33,946 bases of DNA from Candidatus Burkholderia humilis (GTDB lineage: Bacteria > Pseudomonadota > Gammaproteobacteria > Burkholderiales > Burkholderiaceae). The DNA is taken from positions 1-33,946 of the forward strand of contig LFMX01000051.1 in assembly GCA_001184405.1 (NCBI GenBank), given 5' to 3'. Below the pieces are notes generated by a model. It saw only the letters and a list, made by a program, of their open reading frames with translations, did no database searches and was not told the DNA's origin. Shown piece after piece: positions 26,651 to 33,946 of the stretch (positions within the stretch are counted from its first letter, which is position 1; every line of letters begins with the position of its first letter). A program made the position numbers and the translations under genes.

Positions 26651-28096
26651 TTAAGTCCGCTTTGCGATGAACGTCTTCACGACGCGCGCATCCGCCGGAA
26701 CGATATCGAACCTTTGTGGCAGTTTTTCAAGTCCCGCGAACGCTGCCGGACGTTCCGGCTCGCGATTGAGCGCCTCGCGGATCGTCTCGCCGAATTTGAT
26801 CGGCTGCGCGGTTTCGAGGACGATCATCGGCACGCCGGGTTTGAGGTTTTCGAGCGCGACCTTCATGCCGTCAGCCGTGTGCGTGTCGATCATCGTGTGA
26901 TAGCGCTCGAACATGTCGCGAATGGTCTTCACGCGATCGTCGTGACCGCTCTTGCCCGATACGAAGCCGAACTGCTTCACGCGCGCGAAATCGCCGCTTG
27001 CCGCGAGATCGAAACCGCCCTTTTCTTCGACGTCGCGGAAAAGCTGCACGACACGCGCCGGATCGCGTCCGAGCAGGTCGTACACGAAGCGCTCGAAGTT
27101 CGACGCCTTCGAAATATCCATGCTCGGCGACGTCGTGTGATACGTCTCCGCCGCGCCGCGCACGCGATACACGCCCGTCTTGAAAAACTCGTCGAGCACG
27201 TCGTTTTCGTTGGTGGCAACGACGAGCTGATCGATCGGCAAGCCCATCATGCGCGCGATATGCCCCGCGCACACATTGCCGAAGTTGCCCGACGGCACCG
27301 TGAACGACACGCGCTCGTCGTTGTTCTTCGTGGCCGCAAAATAGCCCTTGAAGTAGTACACGACCTGCGCGACGACGCGCGCCCAGTTGATCGAATTGAC
27401 CGTGCCGATCTTGTGCTTCGCCTTGAAAGCGTGATCGTTCGAGACGGCCTTCACGATGTCCTGGCAATGATCGAAATTGCCTTCGACGGCCAGATTGAAG
27501 ATGTTCGGATCCTGCAGCGAGAACATCTGCGCCGTCTGGAATGCACTCATCTTCTTGTGCGGCGAAAGCATGAACACGCGCACGCCGGTCTTGCCGCGCA
27601 TCGCATATTCGGCGGCGCTGCCGGTATCGCCCGATGTCGCGCCGAGAATGTTCAGCGTGTCGCCGTGCTTGGCCAGTGCATACTCGAACAGGTTGCCGAG
27701 CAGTTGCATCGCCATGTCCTTGAAGGCGAGCGTCGGGCCGTTCGACAGTTCGAGCAGCGAAATGGGCGTGCCGTTTTCGATGCCGAGCGTCTTTAGCGGC
27801 GTGATCTGCATCGCGCTTTCTTCGTGGCGCACGTTGCTGTACACCTGCGCGGTGTACGTCTTGCGCGTGAGCAAGCGCAGGTCGTCGGCGGGAATGTCGT
27901 CGCTGAATTTCGACAGTACTTTGAAGGCGAGATTCGCGTACGACAGCGTGCGGCAGCGCGCGAGTTCATCGGCGGAGACGCGCGGATATTCGTTCGGCAG
28001 ATACAAACCGCCGTCCTTCGCGAGACCGCCGAGCAGGATGTCGGAGAACGTGTGGCGCTCGTTGGAGCCGGCGCCGCGCGTCGAGATGTAGTTCAT
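26651..28096 (-). CDS. thrC: Threonine synthase
   Basis: ThrC converts O-phosphohomoserine to threonine with PLP. The 481-residue protein starts MNYISTRGAGSNERHTFSD, the usual N-terminus. The PLP lysine is in SNGPTLAFKDMAMQLLG. The phosphate-binding and catalytic blocks are LGATSGDTGSAAEYAMRGK, FTVPSGNFGNVCAGHIARMMGLPI and PSMDISKASNFERF. Length and motifs match the fungal/gammaproteobacterial-like class of long ThrC. It starts 13 bp after hom and ends the alaA-hom-thrC operon. Intact. Confidence 0.96.
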   Translation of the reverse strand: MNYISTRGAGSNERHTFSDILLGGLAKDGGLYLPNEYPRVSADELARCRTLSYANLAFKVLSKFSDDIPADDLRLLTRKTYTAQVYSNVRHEESAMQITPLKTLGIENGTPISLLELSNGPTLAFKDMAMQLLGNLFEYALAKHGDTLNILGATSGDTGSAAEYAMRGKTGVRVFMLSPHKKMSAFQTAQMFSLQDPNIFNLAVEGNFDHCQDIVKAVSNDHAFKAKHKIGTVNSINWARVVAQVVYYFKGYFAATKNNDERVSFTVPSGNFGNVCAGHIARMMGLPIDQLVVATNENDVLDEFFKTGVYRVRGAAETYHTTSPSMDISKASNFERFVYDLLGRDPARVVQLFRDVEEKGGFDLAASGDFARVKQFGFVSGKSGHDDRVKTIRDMFERYHTMIDTHTADGMKVALENLKPGVPMIVLETAQPIKFGETIREALNREPERPAAFAGLEKLPQRFDIVPADARVVKTFIAKRT

Positions 28097-28109
28097 GTCG
28101 CTTGCCTGA

Positions 28110-29432
28110 TTAGTTCAGTGAAGCCATGCGCAGCTTCGTCACTTTCGATACCACCGTGGACAACGTCTCGATCTCCGCGATCGCCGCGTTCGCGTTCTTT
28201 TCCACGGTTTCGTGCGTGATCAGGATGATGTCCGTCTCGCCCTTGTCCTCGCCATCGACCTGTTCGGATTCCTTCTGCAACAGCGCATCGATGGAGATGT
28301 CCTTGTCGGCCAGAATGCGCGTGATATTGGCGAGCACGCCCGTCACGTCGGCGACGCGCAGACGCAGGTAATAGCCGCTCGTCACGTCGTCGATCGGCAG
28401 GATCGGCGTGTTGGACAGCGAATCCGGCTGGAACGCCAGATGCGGCACGCGATGCTCCGGGTCCGCCGTATGCAAACGCGTGACATCGACGAGATCCGCG
28501 ACCACGGCCGATGCCGTCGGCTCCGTGCCCGCGCCCTTGCCGTAATACAGCGTGGTGCCGACGGCATCGCCATGCACGACGACGGCGTTCATCGCACCTT
28601 CGACGTTCGCCAGCAGGCGCTTTTCCGGCACCAGCGTCGGATGCGTGCGCAGCTCGATGCCCTTCTCCGTGCGCCGCGCAATGCCCAGCAGCTTGATGCG
28701 ATAGCCCAGTTCTTCGGCATAACGAATATCCACCGCCGACAGCTTGCTGATGCCTTCCACATACACACGATCGAACTGCACCGGCACGCCGAACGCGATC
28801 GCGCTCATGATCGTGACCTTGTGCGCGGCATCGACGCCTTCGATGTCGAAGGTCGGATCAGCCTCGGCGTAACCAAGTTCCTGCGCGGCCTTCAGCGCGG
28901 TCGCGAAGTCCAGCCTGCGATCGCGCATCTCCGAAAGAATGTAGTTCGTCGTGCCGTTGATGATGCCCGCGATGTATTCGATGCGGTTCGCCGTCAGCCC
29001 CTCGCGCAGCGCCTTGATGATCGGAATGCCGCCCGCGACCGCCGCTTCGAACGCGACCATCACGCCTTTCGCGCGCGCCGCTTCGAAAATCTCCGTGCCG
29101 TGCACCGCGAGCAGCGCCTTGTTCGCCGTCACGACGTGCTTGCCGTTGTTGATCGCGCGCAGCACATAGTCACGCGCTACGCCCGTGCCGCCGATCATTT
29201 CGCAAATGATGTCGATGGTGGGATCGTCGACGACGGCGTTGAAGTCGTCCGTTACCGCGGTGCCTTCGGCCTGCGCCGCCTGAGCCTTCGCGGGCGAGCG
29301 AACCACGACACGCGCGATTTCGATGCCGCGGCCCGCGCGTCGTTTGATTTCTTCCTGGTTACGGCGCAGCACCGTGAAGGTGCCGCGGCCGACCGTGCCG
29401 AAACCCAAGAGTCCTACTTTGATCGGTTCCAT
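28110..29432 (-). CDS. hom: Homoserine dehydrogenase
   Basis: Hom reduces aspartate semialdehyde to homoserine. The 440-residue monofunctional enzyme begins MEPIKVGLLGFGTVGRGTF with the Rossmann glycines. The substrate region includes VVTANKALLAVHGTEIF, FEAAVAGGIPIIKALREGL, GIINGTTNYILSEM and YAEADPTFDIEGVDAAHK with the catalytic Asp and Lys expected there. A C-terminal ACT domain (about 350-430, YYLRLRVADVTGVLANITRI) allows threonine feedback. It follows the alanine-type aminotransferase gene by 27 bp and precedes thrC by 13 bp. Intact. Confidence 0.96.
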   Translation of the reverse strand: MEPIKVGLLGFGTVGRGTFTVLRRNQEEIKRRAGRGIEIARVVVRSPAKAQAAQAEGTAVTDDFNAVVDDPTIDIICEMIGGTGVARDYVLRAINNGKHVVTANKALLAVHGTEIFEAARAKGVMVAFEAAVAGGIPIIKALREGLTANRIEYIAGIINGTTNYILSEMRDRRLDFATALKAAQELGYAEADPTFDIEGVDAAHKVTIMSAIAFGVPVQFDRVYVEGISKLSAVDIRYAEELGYRIKLLGIARRTEKGIELRTHPTLVPEKRLLANVEGAMNAVVVHGDAVGTTLYYGKGAGTEPTASAVVADLVDVTRLHTADPEHRVPHLAFQPDSLSNTPILPIDDVTSGYYLRLRVADVTGVLANITRILADKDISIDALLQKESEQVDGEDKGETDIILITHETVEKNANAAIAEIETLSTVVSKVTKLRMASLN

Positions 29433-29459
29433 GCAGCGCGAATCTTATAAAGTGAAAAT

Positions 29460-30698
29460 TTAAGCGGAATGTCGTTTGCGATAGCCGTCGAGGAAGCGCG
29501 CAATGCGATTGATCGAATCGGCGAGATCGTCGAGGTTCGGCAGGAACACGACGCGGAAGTGATCCGGCGTCGGCCAGTTGAAGCCGGTGCCCTGCACGAG
29601 CAGCGTGCGTTCTTCGAGCAGCAGATCGGTGATGAACTGCTGATCGTCCTGAATTGGATACATCTTCGGGTCGAGCTTCGGGAACATGTAGAGCGCGGCC
29701 TGCGGCTTCACGCACGACACGCCCGGAATGGCGGTCAGCACATCGTACGCGAGTTCGCGCTGCTTGTAGAGCCGCCCGCCCGGCACGATCAGATCGTTGA
29801 TGCTCTGATAACCGCCCAGCGCCGTCTGAATGGCGTACTGGCCGGGCACGTTCGGGCACAGTCGCATCGACGCGAGAATGCCGAGCCCTTCCAGATAATC
29901 TTTCGCGCGACGCCGGTTCTCTTCGACCAGACCGGAAATCGCCATCCAGCCCGCGCGATAACCGCACGAACGGTAGCTTTTCGACAGGCTGTTGAACGTG
30001 ACCGTGAGGACGTCTTCGGAGAGCGCGGCCATCGACGTATGCGAGCGGTCGTCATAGACGATCTTGTCGTAGACCTCGTCGGCGAAAATGATCAGACCGT
30101 GCTGGCGGGCAATGGAAATCAGATCGAGCAGCAGTTGATCCGAATACAGCGCGCCCGTCGGATTATTCGGGTTGATGACGACGAGCGCCTTCGTGTTCGG
30201 TGTGATCTTCGCGCGGATGTCGTCGAGATCGGGCATCCACTCGTTGCTCTCGTCGCACATGTAGTGCACGGGCGTGCCGGCCGACAGGCTCACGGCCGCC
30301 GTCCACAGCGGATAGTCCGGCGCGGGCAGCAGCATTTCGTCGCCGTCGTTCAGGAGCGCCTGCATCGCCATGACGATCAATTCGGACGCGCCATTGCCGA
30401 TGAAAATGTCATCCAGCTTCACGCCTTCGACGCCCTTTTCCTGCGTGTAATGCATGATCGCCTTGCGCGCCGCGAACACGCCCTTCGAATCCGAATAGCA
30501 GGACGAACTCGGCAGATTGCGGATCATGTTCTGAATAATCTCGTCCGGCGCCTCGAACCCGAACGCCGCCAGGTTGCCGATATTCAGCTTGATGATGCGA
30601 TGCCCTTCTTCTTCGAGGCGCTTCGCGTGCTCGAGTACGGGACCGCGAATGTCGTAGCAGACGTTTTGCAGCTTGTTGGATTTGAGAATCGGTTTCAC
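29460..30698 (-). CDS. alaA: PLP-dependent aminotransferase, AlaA (YfbQ) type
   Basis: A GTG at 30698 gives VKPILKSNKLQNVCYDIRGP, the standard start. The upstream in-frame extension to 30776 is not conserved in relatives I recall. The 412-residue fold-type I enzyme has GNGASELIVMAMQALL, INPNNPTGALYS, IIFADEVYDKIVYD and the Schiff-base lysine in NSLSKSYRSCGYRAGW. The substrate carboxylate arginine is probably in FRVVFLPN. AlaA makes alanine from pyruvate and glutamate. In this operon, upstream of hom and thrC, it may also supply amino groups for the aspartate family. Intact. Confidence 0.9.
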   Translation of the reverse strand: MKPILKSNKLQNVCYDIRGPVLEHAKRLEEEGHRIIKLNIGNLAAFGFEAPDEIIQNMIRNLPSSSCYSDSKGVFAARKAIMHYTQEKGVEGVKLDDIFIGNGASELIVMAMQALLNDGDEMLLPAPDYPLWTAAVSLSAGTPVHYMCDESNEWMPDLDDIRAKITPNTKALVVINPNNPTGALYSDQLLLDLISIARQHGLIIFADEVYDKIVYDDRSHTSMAALSEDVLTVTFNSLSKSYRSCGYRAGWMAISGLVEENRRRAKDYLEGLGILASMRLCPNVPGQYAIQTALGGYQSINDLIVPGGRLYKQRELAYDVLTAIPGVSCVKPQAALYMFPKLDPKMYPIQDDQQFITDLLLEERTLLVQGTGFNWPTPDHFRVVFLPNLDDLADSINRIARFLDGYRKRHSA

Positions 30699-31135
30699 GG
30701 CTGGCGGCTCTGGAGATGACGTACGGAGTTGAATGCGTGTTATGTGCTGCGGTGAAACGGGCGAATGAATCGCCATTCGGGGCGCAAACCGCGCGAGACG
30801 AGCCGCGGCGCACCTCTCGAAAGTATCGACGAAAGGCGCCGAACAGGCAAAACGGGGTGTTGCGCGAGGATTTGGAATGCCGCAGACGCCGCGCCGGCGC
30901 TAGGTAAGGCGCGAACGTTGCGAACCGGATTGCGAGTCGATGGCGGCTTGTGGCGGCACGCAAGCGCTTCGGGCGCACAGGCCGCGCGAGCGAGCCCGGC
31001 GGCCAAAAAGTTATAATTTACTGATTCTGGCCCGGTTCCGCAATGCACCAAAGGACGGGCGCGGGCGGCTTGTCTTTGTGCTCTCTGCTGCGGCTAACTT
31101 CGGCCTTTCACCTCTTTTCCTGTCGGAACATCGTT
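30699..31135. other. Divergent intergenic region with candidate promoter (alaA / Mth938-domain gene)
   Basis: About 440 bases without a supported gene. A perfect TATAAT at 31012-31017 lies on the plus strand within an AT-rich patch (AAAAAGTTATAATTTA) in otherwise very GC-rich sequence, about 120 bases before the next gene. No good -35 lies at the right distance. The part nearer alaA shows no clear promoter to me. Confidence 0.45.
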
Positions 31136-31510
31136 TTGAAACTTCATCAGGAATCCACCAGCGCGCTCAATACCATCACGAGCTACGGAGACGGCTTCGT
31201 GGCAATCAATCTGGAACGGCACGAAGGCAGCGTGATCGTCATCCTGCAGGGACCGGTCGAGCGCTGGCCGGTGACATCGTTCGATGCGCTTACCCCCGAA
31301 GATTTCGATGCCCTCGTCAAGGCCGCGCCGGAAGTGGTCATTTTCGGCAGCGGCTCGCGGCTGCGCTTTCCGCATCCGCGGTTGACCGCGCAGCTCGCGA
31401 AGCACCGCATCGGCGTGGAAACGATGGACTTCGGCGCCGCCTGCCGCACCTACAACATTTTGATGCAGGAAGGCCGCAAGGTCGCCGCGGCGCTTTTGAT
31501 CGAAGCGTGA
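31136..31510 (+). CDS. Mth938-like domain protein (DUF498, NDUFAF3-related)
   Basis: A TTG at 31136 gives LKLHQESTSALNTITSYGDG, matching the usual start MKLHQ of relatives; no ATG or GTG fits better. The 124-residue protein has the family blocks GDGFVAINLERHEGSVIVILQGPVERWPV, PEVVIFGSGSRLRFPHPRLTAQL, the GVETMDFGAACRTYNILMQEGRKVAAALLIEA end and no signal or membrane segment. The fold is known from structural genomics. A mitochondrial relative, NDUFAF3, assists complex I assembly, and the bacterial role is not established. It stands alone between divergent and downstream genes. Intact. Confidence 0.88.
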   Translation: MKLHQESTSALNTITSYGDGFVAINLERHEGSVIVILQGPVERWPVTSFDALTPEDFDALVKAAPEVVIFGSGSRLRFPHPRLTAQLAKHRIGVETMDFGAACRTYNILMQEGRKVAAALLIEA

Positions 31511-31840
31511 TGCGCGCGGATCGACGACCGCTAAGCGAACGCTAAGGAAGCGCGAGGCACAATCCGGCTCCCGCTGAACACCGGCTGCACACGACCGCAC
31601 AAACGCGCGCCAAGCGTCAAATTGACGATTTCGATGCCGCCGCCGTGCGCTACACTCCCGCCCGGCGTGCCGCGACGGGGACGGATGGCGAGCGGTCGCC
31701 CGGTGGATTTCGACGGTTTTCACGAATGCGCTTCGCGCATCGAACTCCTGCGAAGAAAAAGTGTCTGGGCGTGGAAGCGCACCGCGCCTCCCCATTTCGT
31801 TTCACTAGCGCCGCGTCGCGGCATCGAATAGGTCGATTTC
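31511..31840 (+). other. Intergenic region before the arnT-like gene
   Basis: Some 330 bases without a convincing gene. Short frames run through it but lack a ribosome site and family likeness. I see no hairpin terminator for the preceding gene and no clear promoter for the next, beyond a TTGACG at 31621 with no matching -10. Confidence 0.5.
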
Positions 31841-33517
31841 ATGAACGATACGCCTTCGCGGCTACCGCTCACCCGTCTCTCACTCATTCTTCTGATTCTC
31901 GCGCTCGCGATCATTTGGTTCGGACCGCTCGGGCTGCGCCATCTCGTGTCGAGCGACGAAGGCCGTTATGCCGAAATGGCGCGCGAGATGTTCGTCACCG
32001 GCGACTGGATCACGCCGCGCTACAACGGCTACAAATATTTCGAGAAACCGCCGCTGCAAACCTGGGCGAATGCGCTGACGTTCGCGTGGTTCGGCATCGG
32101 CGAATGGCAGGCACGGCTTTATACGGCGCTGACGGGCTTTGCGGGCGTGCTGCTCGTCGGCTACACGGGCGCACGCGTGTTCAACGCGGTGACGGGTTTC
32201 GCGGTGGCGGTGATCCTAGCGACCTGCCCGTACTGGAACCTGATGGGCCACTTCAACACGCTCGACATGGGCCTGTCGTTCTGGATGGAGGTCACGCTCT
32301 GCGCGTTGCTGCTCGCCCAGCGCCCCGGTCTCGCCGCGCGCGAAGTGCGTCTGTGGATGTGGCTCTGCTGGGCAGGCATGGGCGCGGCGGTGCTGTCGAA
32401 AGGTCTCGTCGGCCTGATTCTGCCAGGCGCGGTGCTGGTGCTCTACTCGCTCGTTTCGCGTGACTGGGCGCTGTGGAAGCGGCTTTATATCGGCAGCGGG
32501 CTGATCGTGTTTCTGATCGTCGTCGGGCCGTGGTTCGCGCTCGTGCAGTTGAAGAATCCCGAGTTCTTCAACTTCTTCTTTATCGTGCAGCAGTTCGAGC
32601 GTTATCTGACGCCCGCGCAAAACCGCCCCGGCGCGTTTTATTACTTCGTGCCGGTGCTGATCGTCGGGTTCTTGCCGTGGCTGTCGATCGCGTTCCAGAG
32701 CGTGCGCCACGCCGTCAAGACGCCGCGCCAGCCCAACGGCTTCGCGCCCGTCACGCTACTGCTGATCTGGTCCGCGTTCATCTTTCTGTTCTTCAGCGCG
32801 TCGCACTCGAAGCTGCTCTCCTATACTCTGCCGATTGCGCCGGCCATCGCGCTCGTGCTCGGGCTGTATCTGCCGTCGCTGACGAAGTCGCAGCACCGCA
32901 TGCATCTGATCGGCTATGCGGTGTTTCTGATCGCCGCGGCGTTCGGCGCGATTTTCATCGGGCGCGCGGGCAGCGAAAACACGCCGAACGTGCTGTATCG
33001 CGCGTTTCAGGAATGGGTGTGGGTCGGAATCGCGGTGGCGTTCGTCGTGACGCTCTTCGCGCTCTGGCTGAACCGCAAGGTCGTGCTCGCGGGCGCGGCG
33101 GGCCTCGGCGCCGCGTGGCTCTTGCTCGGCACGATCGCGAGCACGGGTCACGACGTCTTCGGCACCGAAAGCTCGGGCGTGAAGCTCGTCCCGGCCGTGA
33201 AAGCCGCGATGGCGAAGCTGCCGCCCGACACGCCGTTCTACTCGATCGCCAAGCTGGATCACACGATGCCGTTCTACCTCGGTCACACGATGACGATGGT
33301 CCAAGAATCCGACGAATTGACCTTCGGCGTGCAGACGGAACCGCAAAAATGGGTGCCGACCATCGACGCGTGGATCAAGTTGTGGGATGCCGACAAGTAC
33401 GCGCTCGCGCTGATGCCGCCCGATCACTTTGATCAACTCGAAGCCCGCCACGTACCGATGCACGTCATCGCCCGCGACGTCCGGCGTGTGATCGTTGAGA
33501 AGCCGCAACCGCAATGA
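31841..33517 (+). CDS. arnT: Glycosyltransferase family 39, ArnT-type lipid A aminoarabinose transferase
   Basis: A 558-residue GT-C membrane enzyme starting MNDTPSRLPLTRLSLILLIL. The first periplasmic loop has SSDEGRYAEMAREMFVTGDW, whose acidic residues are the expected catalytic/metal site in ArnT. It is followed by YFEKPPLQTWANALTFAWFG, and then about 11 to 12 membrane segments. A C-terminal periplasmic domain (about 430-558) includes PFYSIAKLDHTMPFYLGHT. ArnT moves 4-amino-4-deoxy-L-arabinose from undecaprenyl phosphate to lipid A, giving polymyxin resistance. This modification is essential in some Burkholderia. The next gene, an SMR-like small membrane protein, fits the flippase role. 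Other GT39 substrates cannot be excluded. Intact. Confidence 0.85.
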   Translation: MNDTPSRLPLTRLSLILLILALAIIWFGPLGLRHLVSSDEGRYAEMAREMFVTGDWITPRYNGYKYFEKPPLQTWANALTFAWFGIGEWQARLYTALTGFAGVLLVGYTGARVFNAVTGFAVAVILATCPYWNLMGHFNTLDMGLSFWMEVTLCALLLAQRPGLAAREVRLWMWLCWAGMGAAVLSKGLVGLILPGAVLVLYSLVSRDWALWKRLYIGSGLIVFLIVVGPWFALVQLKNPEFFNFFFIVQQFERYLTPAQNRPGAFYYFVPVLIVGFLPWLSIAFQSVRHAVKTPRQPNGFAPVTLLLIWSAFIFLFFSASHSKLLSYTLPIAPAIALVLGLYLPSLTKSQHRMHLIGYAVFLIAAAFGAIFIGRAGSENTPNVLYRAFQEWVWVGIAVAFVVTLFALWLNRKVVLAGAAGLGAAWLLLGTIASTGHDVFGTESSGVKLVPAVKAAMAKLPPDTPFYSIAKLDHTMPFYLGHTMTMVQESDELTFGVQTEPQKWVPTIDAWIKLWDADKYALALMPPDHFDQLEARHVPMHVIARDVRRVIVEKPQPQ

Positions 33518-33553
33518 ACCGATCATTTCTTTTAAGCATCCCCTGAACGCACG

Positions 33554-33925
33554 ATGAATCCGATTTCCCTCACTTGCATCATCATCGGCATATTGTTGAA
33601 TGCGGTGGCGCAACTGATGCTCAAGGCGGGCGTGAACGCGGTCGGCCATTTCGACATCACGCCGGCGAACATTATTCCGGTCGGTTTCAAGATCGTCACG
33701 CAACTGCCGATTATCGGCGGACTGTCGTGCTACGTGATCAGCGTGGCCGTGTGGATCGTTGGGCTGTTGCGGGTGGATGTGTCGATCGCCTATCCCATGC
33801 TGTCGCTCGGCTACGTCGTCAACGCGTTCGCGGCATGGTATTTGTTTGGCGAAGTGATGTCGATGCAGCGGCTAATCGGTATCGGCATCATTCTCGTGGG
33901 CGTGGTGGTACTTGCGCGCGGCTGA
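33554..33925 (+). CDS. SMR/EamA-like small membrane protein, candidate ArnE/ArnF-type flippase subunit
   Basis: A 123-residue protein with four hydrophobic helices (ISLTCIIIGILLNAVAQLML, IIGGLSCYVISVAVWIVGLL, YPMLSLGYVVNAFAAWYLFG, LIGIGIILVGVVVLARG). The pattern NAVAQLMLKAG and the YPMLSLGYVVNAFAAW core are shared by the small EamA proteins that flip aminoarabinose-phosphoundecaprenol, and by SMR exporters. Its place 36 bp after an arnT-like gene supports the former. A second subunit may lie outside the window, or it may act as a homodimer. Intact. Confidence 0.78.
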   Translation: MNPISLTCIIIGILLNAVAQLMLKAGVNAVGHFDITPANIIPVGFKIVTQLPIIGGLSCYVISVAVWIVGLLRVDVSIAYPMLSLGYVVNAFAAWYLFGEVMSMQRLIGIGIILVGVVVLARG

Positions 33926-33946
33926 TTCGCCGCCATGTGTTTAGAA

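Noticed and set aside
31645..32463. A 272-codon plus-strand frame overlapping the arnT start
   Set aside because: It is out of frame with arnT, has arginine-rich noise composition and disappears into the conserved gene. No family features.
1..33946. CRISPR arrays, insertion sequences, phage genes or toxin-antitoxin pairs
   Set aside because: No regular spaced repeats, transposase or integrase motifs, or small paired genes of these kinds were found on either strand.

Overview
The window is a chromosomal segment of a betaproteobacterium, most likely Burkholderia sensu lato (Burkholderia, Paraburkholderia or Caballeronia). This rests on the high GC content, the ompR-envZ-peroxiredoxin-ispF-ispD-mfd block, the alaA-hom-thrC operon, and an arnT-like gene followed by an SMR-type partner. 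The genus is inferred from gene content and protein similarity recalled from the families, not from a search.

Layout. 1-3.7 kb (minus): a metal-uptake unit of a DUF2946 protein, a TonB-dependent receptor broken by two frameshifts, and a PepSY membrane protein cut by the window edge. 3.9-5.5 kb: tRNA-Leu(UAG) with a terminator, a small unknown gene, and a squalene/phytoene-synthase-like protein with a degenerate first Asp motif. 5.5-6.8 kb (minus): a damaged DUF1501 gene and a small exported protein. 7.0-9.8 kb (plus): ompR, envZ and a peroxiredoxin. 9.8-11.1 kb (minus): ispF and ispD. 11.2-14.6 kb (plus): mfd. 14.9-17.1 kb (plus): argE and a threonine-dehydratase-like gene, both pseudogenes. 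17.1-21.2 kb (minus): a potFGHI-type putrescine transporter with a frameshifted potH. 21.8-24.6 kb (plus): an mntH pseudogene and a pldA (outer-membrane phospholipase A) pseudogene, then an intact DUF1289 gene. 24.9-30.7 kb (minus): an ABC-F ATPase (YbiT type) and the alaA-hom-thrC operon. 31.1-33.9 kb (plus): a Mth938-domain protein, a GT39 transferase of ArnT type and a small SMR-like membrane protein.

The main signal is selective gene decay. Core functions (signalling, isoprenoid precursors, transcription-coupled repair, threonine synthesis, translation factor, lipid A modification) are open and complete. Eight accessory genes concerned with metal uptake, polyamine uptake, amino-acid turnover, secretion or membrane phospholipid turnover carry frameshifts, small deletions, tandem duplications or nonsense codons. 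All four in-frame stops can be explained by C-to-T changes. This resembles the early to middle stage of genome erosion in a recently host-restricted lineage, for example plant leaf-nodule or insect symbionts of this group. Sequencing indel error is an alternative for single cases but does not explain the clustering or the nonsense codons. No mobile element, CRISPR array or phage gene was seen.
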